DNA of 62,210 nucleotides from Chitinophaga pinensis (GTDB taxonomy: Bacteria; Bacteroidota; Bacteroidia; Chitinophagales; Chitinophagaceae), in assembly GCA_945865295.1 (NCBI GenBank), contig CAMBDE010000003.1, forward strand, positions 1-62,210. The letters run 5' to 3'. The translations under genes were made by a program, and so were the position numbers. Below the pieces are notes generated by a model. That model was given only the letters and a program-made list of their open reading frames with translations. It was not told the DNA's origin and ran no database searches. Below are positions 8,216 to 15,862 of the stretch, piece after piece. The stretch's first letter is position 1. Each line of letters begins with the position of its first letter.

Positions 8216-8931
8216 ATGCCTAAGGTTAATTTTTTTTGAAAGACTTGTTTAAAACCAACTTGTTCAAAAATATGGATAAAAGCACTACCTTCTGGAAAAG
8301 CAATGACACTATCATTTAAATATTGGTAGGCTGCCCTATTGCCTGAAAATAATTTACCAATCGTTGGGGTGATCCAGTTCATGTAAAATTGATAAATAGG
8401 CTTAAACCAAAAACTACTTGGCTGAGAAAATTCAAGAATGACCAATTTACTACCAGGTTCTAAGACCCTGTAAATTTCACTCAATCCTTTTTCTAAATTG
8501 GCAAAATTACGAACACCAAAAGCCACCATGGCAGCATCAAAGGTTTGGTCATCAAAAGGGATAGCAATACTGTCGCCAGTGATCAGTTGAATACGATCAC
8601 TCAATCCTTTATCTGCAATTTTTATTCTTCCGTATTGCATCATGCCTTCGGAAATATCAATCCCAGTAATTTTTTTTGGTGCAATTGTTTTATCTGCCAT
8701 CAAAGCCATATCGGCTGTTCCTGTAGCGATATCTAGTAAATGGTTGATCTTTTGTTGACCAAAATAAGCAATGGCTTTTTTACGCCATCCTTGGTCAATG
8801 CCTAAGCTTAAAAAGCGGTTTAAAAAATCATACCTTTTTGCAATATGGTCAAACATGGTAGCTACCTGTTCTTTCTTAGCAGCATGACTCGCTGCATAGG
8901 GTACTATTTTATCGTGTTCATATTCACTCAT
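8188..8931 (-). CDS. ubiE: Demethylmenaquinone methyltransferase UbiE/MenG
   Basis: A 247-residue SAM methyltransferase making menaquinone from demethylmenaquinone. Motifs: VATMFDHIAKRYDFLNRFLSLG at the N-terminus (shown here only as landmark, residues 23-44), the SAM-binding LLDIATGTADMAL near 67, DAAMVAFGVRNF near 130 and EFSQPSSF, all typical of UbiE. It is the first gene of the leftward unit ubiE-porT-pyrC-MutS-like-yifB. Its promoter region is shared with the divergent rsgA: the start codons are only 48 bases apart. Confidence 0.93.
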   Translation of the reverse strand: MSEYEHDKIVPYAASHAAKKEQVATMFDHIAKRYDFLNRFLSLGIDQGWRKKAIAYFGQQKINHLLDIATGTADMALMADKTIAPKKITGIDISEGMMQYGRIKIADKGLSDRIQLITGDSIAIPFDDQTFDAAMVAFGVRNFANLEKGLSEIYRVLEPGSKLVILEFSQPSSFWFKPIYQFYMNWITPTIGKLFSGNRAAYQYLNDSVIAFPEGSAFIHIFEQVGFKQVFQKKLTLGICSIYCGIK

Positions 8932-8935
8932 AGGG

Positions 8936-8943
8936 CAAAGATA
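8936..8943 (-). promoter_or_regulatory. -7 box TATCTTTG of the ubiE operon
   Basis: On the minus strand TATCTTTG (TAnnTTTG) ends four bases before the ubiE ATG, predicting a leaderless mRNA. No clear -33 TTG is seen. It abuts the divergent rsgA promoter, so the two may interfere. Confidence 0.4.
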
Positions 8944-8973
8944 TTGATTTTGTGGATGCTTTGATTATCTTCG
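8944..8973 (+). promoter_or_regulatory. Promoter of rsgA
   Basis: TTG at 8944-8946, a 19-base spacer, and TATCTTCG at 8966-8973, one base off TAnnTTTG. Six bases separate the box from the ATG at 8980, again predicting an extremely short 5' leader. Confidence 0.45.
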
Positions 8974-8979
8974 TTTTTC

Positions 8980-9906
8980 ATGAAAGCAAGGATCTATAAA
9001 TCTACTGGAAGTTGGTATAGCGTAAAGCTAGAAAATGGCCAATTTTGTCAAGCCCGTATTAAGGGGGTGATTAAATTGGATGCCATTACCTCAACCAATC
9101 CAATTGCCGTTGGCGATTGGGTAGATTGTACTATGGAGGAGGATGCTGAGCAGGCGGTGATGATTCACAATATAATAGAAAGAGACAATTATGTGGCTAG
9201 GCAGTCCCCCCATAATAAAAGACAACAACATATTATTGCCTCTAACATGGATCAATCCATTTTATTGGCGACCTTAAAATCTCCTAAAACTTCACAAGGA
9301 TTTATAGATCGTTTTTTGGTCTCTTGTGAAGCGTTTCACATTCCTGCCATCATCGTGTTCAACAAAGCTGACATATATGGGCCCGAAGAATTAGAAAGGT
9401 ATGCGGAATTAGAGGAGATGTACCAGGCAGTGGGGTATAAAGTGTTGTTAATTAGTATTGAACAAAAAATGGGCCTTGAACCATTGGATGCTTTATTGAA
9501 AAATAAAACGACTTTAGTAAGTGGACATAGTGGGGTGGGTAAATCTTCCATGATCAATTATTTATTTCCAGACCTTGATTTAACAACACAAGAAGTGAGT
9601 GGATGGAGTGGGAAAGGAATGCACACGACTACTTTTGCACAAATGTATGATTACCCTGGAGGTGGCGCTGTGATTGATACACCGGGTATGCGTGAATTAG
9701 GATTGGTGAATTTAGCGAAAGAAGAATTGGCACAATACTTTCCAGAAATGCGCGCGAAAATGCAGGGTTGTCAATTCAATAATTGCCAACACATCAATGA
9801 GCCAGGATGTGCTGTAAAAGCCTCCGTGGAAAAAGGAATCATTTCTGAGGCACGCTTTTTTAGCTACGTGGATTTATGGCATGGGATTGAGGAAAAAAAA
9901 TATTAG
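8980..9906 (+). CDS. rsgA: Ribosome small-subunit-dependent GTPase RsgA
   Basis: A 308-residue circularly permuted GTPase that helps mature the 30S subunit. Order of motifs: N-terminal OB fold (residues 1-70), G4 FNKAD near 128, then G1 GHSGVGKSS near 182, the switch segment GKGMHTTT, G3 DTPG near 230, and a C-terminal zinc knuckle with C-x4-C-x-H-x5-C spacing (CQFNNCQHINEPGC). This G4-G1-G3 order defines the family. The gene is divergent from ubiE and converges on the carbonic anhydrase gene with a 7-base gap. Confidence 0.95.
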   Translation: MKARIYKSTGSWYSVKLENGQFCQARIKGVIKLDAITSTNPIAVGDWVDCTMEEDAEQAVMIHNIIERDNYVARQSPHNKRQQHIIASNMDQSILLATLKSPKTSQGFIDRFLVSCEAFHIPAIIVFNKADIYGPEELERYAELEEMYQAVGYKVLLISIEQKMGLEPLDALLKNKTTLVSGHSGVGKSSMINYLFPDLDLTTQEVSGWSGKGMHTTTFAQMYDYPGGGAVIDTPGMRELGLVNLAKEELAQYFPEMRAKMQGCQFNNCQHINEPGCAVKASVEKGIISEARFFSYVDLWHGIEEKKY

Positions 9907-9913
9907 CACCTTT

Positions 9914-10468
9914 TTATATGCCAACTTTCTTGGTAGCATCTGGCGCATCGTTATAGTCACTAAACCAAGAAGCATATTTGACGTAATTATTAGAGATGCG
10001 ATTGATCTCTCCATGAATTAAATCTTCGGAAACCATTTTGACTTTTTTTGCAGGTACGCCAGCATAAATACTTCCAGCTTCTACAATGGTACCTTCTAAT
10101 ACCACTGCGCCAGCTGCAATAATCGCATTGGAATGCACCACACAGGCATCCATCACAATACTGCCCATACCAATTAATACATTGTCATGAATGGTACAAC
10201 CATGCACCATGGCATTGTGACCAATCGATACATTATTGCCAATGGTGGTGGGATGTTTTTGATAAGTACAATGAATAATGGCACCATCTTGCACATTCAC
10301 TTTATCACCCATTTTGATAAAATGCACATCCCCACGAATCACTGCATTGAACCATACTGAACAATCTGCGCCCATGCTGACTTCACCCACAATGGTGGCG
10401 TTGGGTGCAATAAAACAATTTTCACCTATTTGAGGGAGTTTTCCGTTAACGGGTAGTATGGTTGCCAT
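9914..10468 (-). CDS. Gamma-carbonic anhydrase-like hexapeptide protein
   Basis: The 184-residue protein consists of left-handed beta-helix hexapeptide repeats from residue 10 to about 150. The three zinc-ligand histidines of gamma-class enzymes are present in IIHCTYQKH, GHNAMVHG and nearby (IIH, GH, VHG). These proteins form trimers; reversible CO2 hydration is plausible but many family members are inactive or bind other ligands. The start MATILPVNGKLP at 10468 is chosen over a longer open frame because the extra 43 residues would run into the divergent aminotransferase gene and look non-coding. Start codons of the two genes are 35 bases apart. Confidence 0.82.
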   Translation of the reverse strand: MATILPVNGKLPQIGENCFIAPNATIVGEVSMGADCSVWFNAVIRGDVHFIKMGDKVNVQDGAIIHCTYQKHPTTIGNNVSIGHNAMVHGCTIHDNVLIGMGSIVMDACVVHSNAIIAAGAVVLEGTIVEAGSIYAGVPAKKVKMVSEDLIHGEINRISNNYVKYASWFSDYNDAPDATKKVGI

Positions 10469-10502
10469 AAAAATGCGACTTTTGTACTGCAATTTATACC
10501 GA

Positions 10503-11696
10503 ATGTCCAGATTAAACAATAGACAATTTTTTTTACAGCATTTAGCCCAAACCTCCCCTAAACCTATTGGGCTAGAAGTTGCTCGTGCGGAAGGCATTTA
10601 TATTCATGACACCGAAGGCAAAGCTTATATCGATTTGATTGCGGGATTCAGTGTTTGCAATATTGGGCATAGCCATCCAAAAGTGATTGCAGCAATAGAG
10701 CAGCAGATTAAACAATATATGCATGTGATTGTATATGGGGAATTCATTCAATCACCACAAGTGCAATATGCAAAAGCCTTATTGTCCTTATTGCCCGAAA
10801 ATTTACAATCTATTTATTTTACCAATAGCGGTGCAGAAGCTGCAGAGGGTGCGATGAAATTGGCTAAGCGCGTGACAAAGCGAACAAGAATTGTTGCATT
10901 TGATGGCGCATATCATGGCAGTACGCAAGGTGCTTTAAGTGTGATGGGGGATGAGTATTTTAGAAATGCTTATCGTCCATTATTACCAGATGTGTTGCAT
11001 CTTCGATATAATAACATGCAGGATATTGATTTGATTGATCATCATGTTGCCTGTGTGATGGTAGAACCTGTGCAAGCCGAAACTGGTATCACATCGGCTT
11101 CTGCTGTATGGTTAAAAGCGTTAAGAACAAAATGCGATGCGCTATGTATTTTATTAATCTTTGATGAAATACAATCTGGTTTTGGAAGAACAGGCAGCTT
11201 ATTTGCTTTTCAACAATATGGTGTGGTGCCTGATATTTTATTAACAGGAAAAGCATTAGGAGCAGGCTTGCCTTTAGGCGCTTTCATTAGTTCACCAGCC
11301 ATGATGGGCACGCTAACCTATGATCCTGTACTAGGCCATATCACTACATTTGGCGGGAATCCTGTTGCCTGCGCTGCTGGCAAAGCTGGCTTAGAAGTAT
11401 TACTTGAATCGGGCTGGATAGATGAAGTAAAAGCAAAAGAAAAATTCTTAGTAGAAGCATTAACGCATTCGGCAATTATTGGTAAACAACATAAAGGACT
11501 TTGGATGTCTTTGCAATTTGCAACACCTGAATTAACCAAAAAAATTGCAGCGAATTGTGTAGCAAATGGGGTGATCACAGATTGGTTCTTATTTGCAGAA
11601 GATCGTATCCGGATAGCACCACCGTTGAGTATTACGATGGAAGAGCTAGCTATTGCAGTGCAAAAATTAAAAGAAAGTATTGACCAATCAATTTAG
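10503..11696 (+). CDS. Class III PLP-dependent aminotransferase (acetylornithine/ornithine type)
   Basis: A 397-residue fold-type I aminotransferase. Visible residues: FTNSGAEAAEGAMKLA (phosphate-binding turn), FDGAYHGST, LIFDEIQSGFGRTG with the PLP-pyridine Asp, and the PLP Lys in LLTGKALGAG. Substrate is not determined by sequence alone; related enzymes act on acetylornithine, ornithine, 4-aminobutyrate or similar omega-amines, and no arginine genes lie nearby. The start MSRLNNRQFF is preferred to an upstream alternative that overlaps the divergent carbonic anhydrase gene. Its stop overlaps the convergent bshA stop by 4 bases. Confidence 0.85.
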   Translation: MSRLNNRQFFLQHLAQTSPKPIGLEVARAEGIYIHDTEGKAYIDLIAGFSVCNIGHSHPKVIAAIEQQIKQYMHVIVYGEFIQSPQVQYAKALLSLLPENLQSIYFTNSGAEAAEGAMKLAKRVTKRTRIVAFDGAYHGSTQGALSVMGDEYFRNAYRPLLPDVLHLRYNNMQDIDLIDHHVACVMVEPVQAETGITSASAVWLKALRTKCDALCILLIFDEIQSGFGRTGSLFAFQQYGVVPDILLTGKALGAGLPLGAFISSPAMMGTLTYDPVLGHITTFGGNPVACAAGKAGLEVLLESGWIDEVKAKEKFLVEALTHSAIIGKQHKGLWMSLQFATPELTKKIAANCVANGVITDWFLFAEDRIRIAPPLSITMEELAIAVQKLKESIDQSI

Positions 11697-12829
11697 CAAT
11701 CTCCTGTTCTGCAAAAACGTCTATATAGTTTTTCGTAGATAGGAATGATATGGTGGATATCAAACAATTTAGCTTGCTCTAATGCATTGTGCTTAAAAGC
11801 TTTTAATTGCGCATCATCTTTTAAAAGATGAATTGCTCTTTCGCTCATCGTAGCCACATCGCCTACATCTGCAGTGTAGCCTGTTTTTCCATCAATATTG
11901 ATTTCGCCTAATCCACCTGCATTGGAACTAATGACTGCCACATTAGAAGCCATTGCTTCTAATGCAACTAAACCAAAACTTTCATATTCAGAAGGTAATA
12001 AGAATAAATCACTCACTGCTAAAATATCTTCCATCTGCGCTTGCTTACCTAAAAAGCGCACATCCGATTCAATGCCGTATTGCCTTGCTAAATCCTCGGC
12101 AATTGGGCGTTCTGGCCCATCGCCTACCATCAGTAATTTAGAAGAGGTTGCTGCGTGGATATTTTTAAAAATTTCCATCACATCGCCAATCCTTTTTATT
12201 TTTCTAAAGTTGGATGCATGCACCACAATTTTTTCGTCATGCGAAGCAACCACTTTTTTAAATGCAGCCAAAGGCTTTTTATTGAATCTTTTTAAGTCCA
12301 CAAAATTATGAATTACCTCTATCTCTTTGCGGATCTCAAAATGTTTTAATGTTTCTTGCTTTAAGTTTTCTGACACTGCAGTAATGGCATCGCTTTCATT
12401 GATCGAAAAAGTCACTACTGGTTCGTAGGTTTTATCACGACCAACTAATGTGATATCTGTTCCATGTAAAGTGGTAATGACTGGCACCAATCTGCCTGTT
12501 TTTTGTTTTACAATTTGCTTTGCAGTATAAGCAGCAGAGGCATGAGGAATAGCATAATGCGCATGGATTAAATCCAAGTCATGGTTTAAAATCACATCCA
12601 CCATCGTGCTAGCCAATGCTAATTCATAGGGCGGGAAGTCAAATAAGGGATAGGTGGGAACCCTTACTTCGTGGTAAAAGATATTTTCGTGAAAACCATT
12701 TAAACGAACGGGTTGTTGGTAGGTAATAAAATGGATTTCATGTCCTTTATCTGCTAAAGCTTTTCCAAGTTCTGTGGCTAACACACCACTACCACCAAAT
12801 GTAGGATAACAAACTATTCCAATCTTCAT
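11693..12829 (-). CDS. bshA: N-acetyl-alpha-D-glucosaminyl L-malate synthase BshA (bacillithiol synthesis)
   Basis: A 378-residue GT4 glycosyltransferase joining GlcNAc from UDP-GlcNAc to L-malate, the first step of bacillithiol. The N-terminus MKIGIVCYPTFGGSGVLATE, the HAHYAIPHA segment near 100 and ITTLHGTDITLVG near 140 are characteristic of BshA, and the C-terminal GT4 donor site SEYESFGLVALEAMA is intact. Length matches the family. bshB and bshC are not in the window. Cytoplasmic; role in thiol redox defence by family knowledge. Confidence 0.92.
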   Translation of the reverse strand: MKIGIVCYPTFGGSGVLATELGKALADKGHEIHFITYQQPVRLNGFHENIFYHEVRVPTYPLFDFPPYELALASTMVDVILNHDLDLIHAHYAIPHASAAYTAKQIVKQKTGRLVPVITTLHGTDITLVGRDKTYEPVVTFSINESDAITAVSENLKQETLKHFEIRKEIEVIHNFVDLKRFNKKPLAAFKKVVASHDEKIVVHASNFRKIKRIGDVMEIFKNIHAATSSKLLMVGDGPERPIAEDLARQYGIESDVRFLGKQAQMEDILAVSDLFLLPSEYESFGLVALEAMASNVAVISSNAGGLGEINIDGKTGYTADVGDVATMSERAIHLLKDDAQLKAFKHNALEQAKLFDIHHIIPIYEKLYRRFCRTGDC

Positions 12830-12920
12830 TTTGAGCTATTGTGACCACAAAGAACAACTAAATAATCGATAAAGTTTAGTTATATTTAATAAATTATTTG
12901 AAAGTTAAAACTAGTATACA

Positions 12921-14297
12921 ATGCATAAAATTTTTCTTTTCCTTTTTGCCCTTCCATTGATGGTTCAGGCGCAATCTAAGACAGACAGTACGACCATTAA
13001 AATGATGTCCGACGAGATCATGAAAAATGGTCAAGCCTATGACTTATTAAGAGAGTTAACCAAGTCAATTGGTGGCCGTTTAGCTGGCTCTCCTCAACAA
13101 CAAAATGCCGCAATCTGGGGCAAGCGTCATATGGAATCATTTAAGCCTGACCAGGTATATATGCAAGCATGTAAAACACCGAATTGGCAGCGTGGGGGTA
13201 AAGATTTTAGCGCAGTGGTTGCTGCGGATGGCAAACCAATGATGGATAAATTAGAAGTATTTGCTTTAGGCAATTCTTTGTCAAGTAATGGATTGGTTGA
13301 AGCAGAATTATTGGCGGTGGCTAATTTTGATGAACTAGAAAAAAGAAAAGACGAAGTAAAAGGAAAGATTGTTTACTATCATAGTCAATTTGATCCAACG
13401 ACGATTCAAACTTTTAAAGCATACAGTGAATCAGGCGTGTATCGTCGATCTGGTGCTAGTAGAGCTGCTAAATATGGTGCACTAGGAGTGATGATTCATT
13501 CTCTAAGTACAGCGCCTGATAACGCACCTCATACAGGCACAATGGTATATGACGAAGCGTATCCAAAAATTCCTGCTGTGGCCCTTGGTCCAAATGATGC
13601 CAAAAAAGTTTGGAATCAATCTAGAAATAAGCAATTGCGTGTACAAATACAAACCTATGGTTTCTTTTTGCCTGATGCAGATGAAAACAATGTGGTGGCA
13701 GAAATTAAAGGCTCCGAGTTTCCAAATGAAATTATTACGGTTGGAGGTCACTTAGATAGCTGGGATGTAAATGAAGGTGCACATGATGATGGTGCTGGTA
13801 TTGTGCAAACGATGGAAATCTTACGTACCATGAAAGCATTGAACTACAAGCCTAAAAGAACCATTCGTTTTGTGTTATTTGCGAACGAAGAGAATGGAGG
13901 AAAAGGAGGTGCTAAGTACGCAGAGCTTGCAAAACAAAATAATGAAAAACATATTTTTGCATTAGAAAGTGATGCAGGTGGATTTACACCAAGAGCGATT
14001 GGTATTAGTGCAACAAGCCCTGAGCAGTTTAAAAAATTCCAACAATGGGCGAGTTTATTAAAGCCTTATGGAACTGAAATTACAGCTGGTGGCGGTGGTG
14101 CAGATATTGGCCCATTAAAGAATGTGAATGCTGCGATTGTACTTGCAGGATTGGTTCCTGATAGTCAACGTTATTTTGATATACACCATGCTAAAACAGA
14201 TGTATTTGAAAATGTAAACAAGCGTGAATTGTTATTAGGTGCGGTGAATATGGCTGCGGTGATTTATTTAATTGACCAGTACGGAACGAATTTATAA
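12921..14297 (+). CDS. Secreted M28-family zinc aminopeptidase
   Basis: A 458-residue exported peptidase. A signal peptide (MHKIFLFLFALPLMVQAQS) is followed by a propeptide-like region, a PA-type insert (about 110-245) and an M28 catalytic domain from about 265. Zinc ligands and catalytic residues are visible in GGHLDSWD near 275, GAHDDGAGI, FANEENGG (catalytic Glu), LESDAGG and IHHAKTD near the end, so the enzyme should be active. It resembles glutamate carboxypeptidase-like/plasma glutamate carboxypeptidase proteins. There is no T9SS C-terminal sorting domain and no lipobox. Single-gene unit; a 293-base gene-free region follows. Confidence 0.87.
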   Translation: MHKIFLFLFALPLMVQAQSKTDSTTIKMMSDEIMKNGQAYDLLRELTKSIGGRLAGSPQQQNAAIWGKRHMESFKPDQVYMQACKTPNWQRGGKDFSAVVAADGKPMMDKLEVFALGNSLSSNGLVEAELLAVANFDELEKRKDEVKGKIVYYHSQFDPTTIQTFKAYSESGVYRRSGASRAAKYGALGVMIHSLSTAPDNAPHTGTMVYDEAYPKIPAVALGPNDAKKVWNQSRNKQLRVQIQTYGFFLPDADENNVVAEIKGSEFPNEIITVGGHLDSWDVNEGAHDDGAGIVQTMEILRTMKALNYKPKRTIRFVLFANEENGGKGGAKYAELAKQNNEKHIFALESDAGGFTPRAIGISATSPEQFKKFQQWASLLKPYGTEITAGGGGADIGPLKNVNAAIVLAGLVPDSQRYFDIHHAKTDVFENVNKRELLLGAVNMAAVIYLIDQYGTNL

Positions 14298-14304
14298 ATA
14301 CAAG

Positions 14305-14459
14305 GATATAGCATAAACGCGAATCCATACTTTCTTAAATTTAAAATATAGCTACCCCTCGTGCTCAAGCGGTGTAACTTTTAATAACAACGATATAGCA
14401 TAAACGCGAATCCATACTTTCTTAAATTTAAAATATAGCTACCCCTCGGTCTCAAGCGG
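14305..14459. repeat. Direct repeat: two 68-bp copies with 87-bp period
   Basis: Copies at 14305-14372 and 14392-14459 differ at only two adjacent positions. Each runs from GATATAGCATAAACGCGAAT to CTCAAGCGG. The spacer is 19 bases, so the arrangement looks like a partial tandem duplication of an 87-bp unit. No open frame runs through it. The stretch 14298-14590 holds no gene; this repeat, the inverted structure at 14424-14500 and a terminator are all I see. Confidence 0.9.
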
Positions 14460-14500
14460 AAGGAACCGATATCGCCCTCGGGGTACTTTATTTTAAATTA
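14424..14500. other. Large imperfect inverted repeat, possible structured RNA or MITE-like element
   Basis: The left arm (AAATTTAAAATATAGCTACCCC) and right arm (GGGGTACTTTATTTTAAATT) are near-complementary apart from a few bulged bases; inside them TCGGT and ACCGA can form a second helix around a 14-base loop (CTCAAGCGGAAGGA). The first repeat copy has the left arm but lacks the right arm. This could be a small non-coding RNA ending near the terminator at 14541, or a decayed mobile element. No recognised family. Confidence 0.5.
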
Positions 14501-14540
14501 ATTGTTATAAGAAATTATAAAAAGTCGAAAGACATTAAAT

Positions 14541-14572
14541 AAAAAAGCCCTTAAGTAATTAAGGGCTTTTTT
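14541..14572. terminator. Bidirectional intrinsic terminator
   Basis: AAAAAAGCCCTTAA, loop GTAA, TTAAGGGCTTTTTT: a perfect 14-pair stem flanked by A and T runs, so it can work on both strands. It lies 18 bases downstream of the leftward carB fragment and also closes the rightward region. Confidence 0.88.
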
Positions 14573-14590
14573 AGTATTGTTCGCGTCAGA

Positions 14591-15784
14591 TTATCTAGAT
14601 AAGTTCATAGAACGCTCTTTGTACAAGGTTCTGAAATAAGGATCGCGTAAGTCTTTGATAAAGCGGATGGCTTCTCCCGTACTCTTCATCTCTGGTCCTA
14701 ATTCTTTATTCACGCCTGGGAATTTATCAAAACTAAATACCGGTTCTTTGATTGCGAAGCCGTCTAGTTTTTTATCCATTGTAAAGTCGGTTAATTTTGC
14801 TGCACCCAACATCACTTTAGTCGCGATATTTAAATATGGGATCTGGTATGCTTTTGCAATAAATGGTGTTGTTCTTGACGCTCTAGGGTTGGCTTCAATC
14901 ACAAATACTTTATCGTCCTTAATTGCAAATTGAATATTGATCAATCCCTTGATATTTAAAGCGCGTGCAATTTTTTCGCTGTAAAATTCCATCGTAGCCA
15001 CAATCAATGGTGTTAAATTGAATGCTGGTAAAACTGCATTGCTATCTCCACTATGGATTCCTGCTGGTTCTATATGTTCCATCACACCCATCACATGAAA
15101 AGTTTCACCATCAAAAATCGCATCTACTTCTGCTTCCTGACAACGATCCAAGAAATGGTCAATTAAAATTTTATTGTCTGGGATATGTTTTAAAATACTT
15201 ACGACTGCTTTTTCTACTTCTGCATCGTTGATGACAATACGCATTCTTTGTCCACCAATCACATAGCTTGGTCTTACAAGTACTGGGTAACCCACTTGAT
15301 TGGCTACTTCAATCGCCTCGTCTGCTGTGTAAGCAGTGCCGTAGTCTGGGTAAGGAATTTTTAAATCTTTCAATAAATCACTAAAGCGACCTCGGTCTTC
15401 TGCGATATCTAAACTATCAAATGAAGTACCTATGATTTTTATGCCACGCTCTGTTAGACGCTTGGCTAATTTTAATGCAGTCTGTCCACCTAATTGTACA
15501 ATCACACCTTCTGGTTGTTCTAATTCAATGATCTCCCAAAGGTGTTCCCAAAAAACGGGTTCAAAATATAATTTGTCCGCCATATCAAAATCGGTAGAAA
15601 CAGTTTCTGGATTACAGTTCACCATAATTGCTTCGTATCCTGCTTCTTTAACGGCTAGTAATCCATGCACACAACAATAATCAAATTCAATACCTTGTCC
15701 AATACGATTAGGGCCACTTCCTAAAACAATAATTTTCTTCTTTTTAGATTGGACAGATTCGTTGGAGTGCAATTGGTTGCTCAT
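14591..15784 (-). CDS. carB: Carbamoyl-phosphate synthase large subunit, stand-alone C-terminal half
   Basis: The 397-residue protein corresponds only to the second half of CarB: it begins with the linker and KKIIVLGSGPNRIGQGIEF motif that in E. coli CarB lies near residue 555, then has a complete ATP-grasp domain (VRPSYVIGG, EVDAIFDG, INIQFAI, VIEANPRAS) and ends with KSTGEAIRFIKDL and ERSMNLSR. The C-terminal MGS regulatory domain is absent, as I recall for Bacteroidota CarB, but the N-terminal half (carboxyphosphate domain) is also missing and is not encoded next door: the upstream gene is umuC. A split two-gene CarB, as known from some archaea and Aquifex, is the best reading. Start MSNQLHSNES chosen; it is preceded by a TATTTTTG box. 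Confidence 0.88.
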   Translation of the reverse strand: MSNQLHSNESVQSKKKKIIVLGSGPNRIGQGIEFDYCCVHGLLAVKEAGYEAIMVNCNPETVSTDFDMADKLYFEPVFWEHLWEIIELEQPEGVIVQLGGQTALKLAKRLTERGIKIIGTSFDSLDIAEDRGRFSDLLKDLKIPYPDYGTAYTADEAIEVANQVGYPVLVRPSYVIGGQRMRIVINDAEVEKAVVSILKHIPDNKILIDHFLDRCQEAEVDAIFDGETFHVMGVMEHIEPAGIHSGDSNAVLPAFNLTPLIVATMEFYSEKIARALNIKGLINIQFAIKDDKVFVIEANPRASRTTPFIAKAYQIPYLNIATKVMLGAAKLTDFTMDKKLDGFAIKEPVFSFDKFPGVNKELGPEMKSTGEAIRFIKDLRDPYFRTLYKERSMNLSR

Positions 15785-15862
15785 AGGTATAAAATTGGGC
15801 AAAAATACATTAGCCAAAGCATTTATCCGAATTTTTATAGAATGGTTTTCCACCAATTTTAC

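Noticed and set aside
10469..10597. N-terminal extension of the carbonic anhydrase-like protein
   Set aside because: It overlaps the divergent aminotransferase start and has no resemblance to hexapeptide proteins, which begin at MATILPVNG.
12856..12881. Inverted repeat AACTAAA-N12-TTTAGTT between bshA and the M28 peptidase, similar to the umuD palindrome
   Set aside because: Short arms in AT-rich DNA and no promoter box in register; chance occurrence cannot be excluded.
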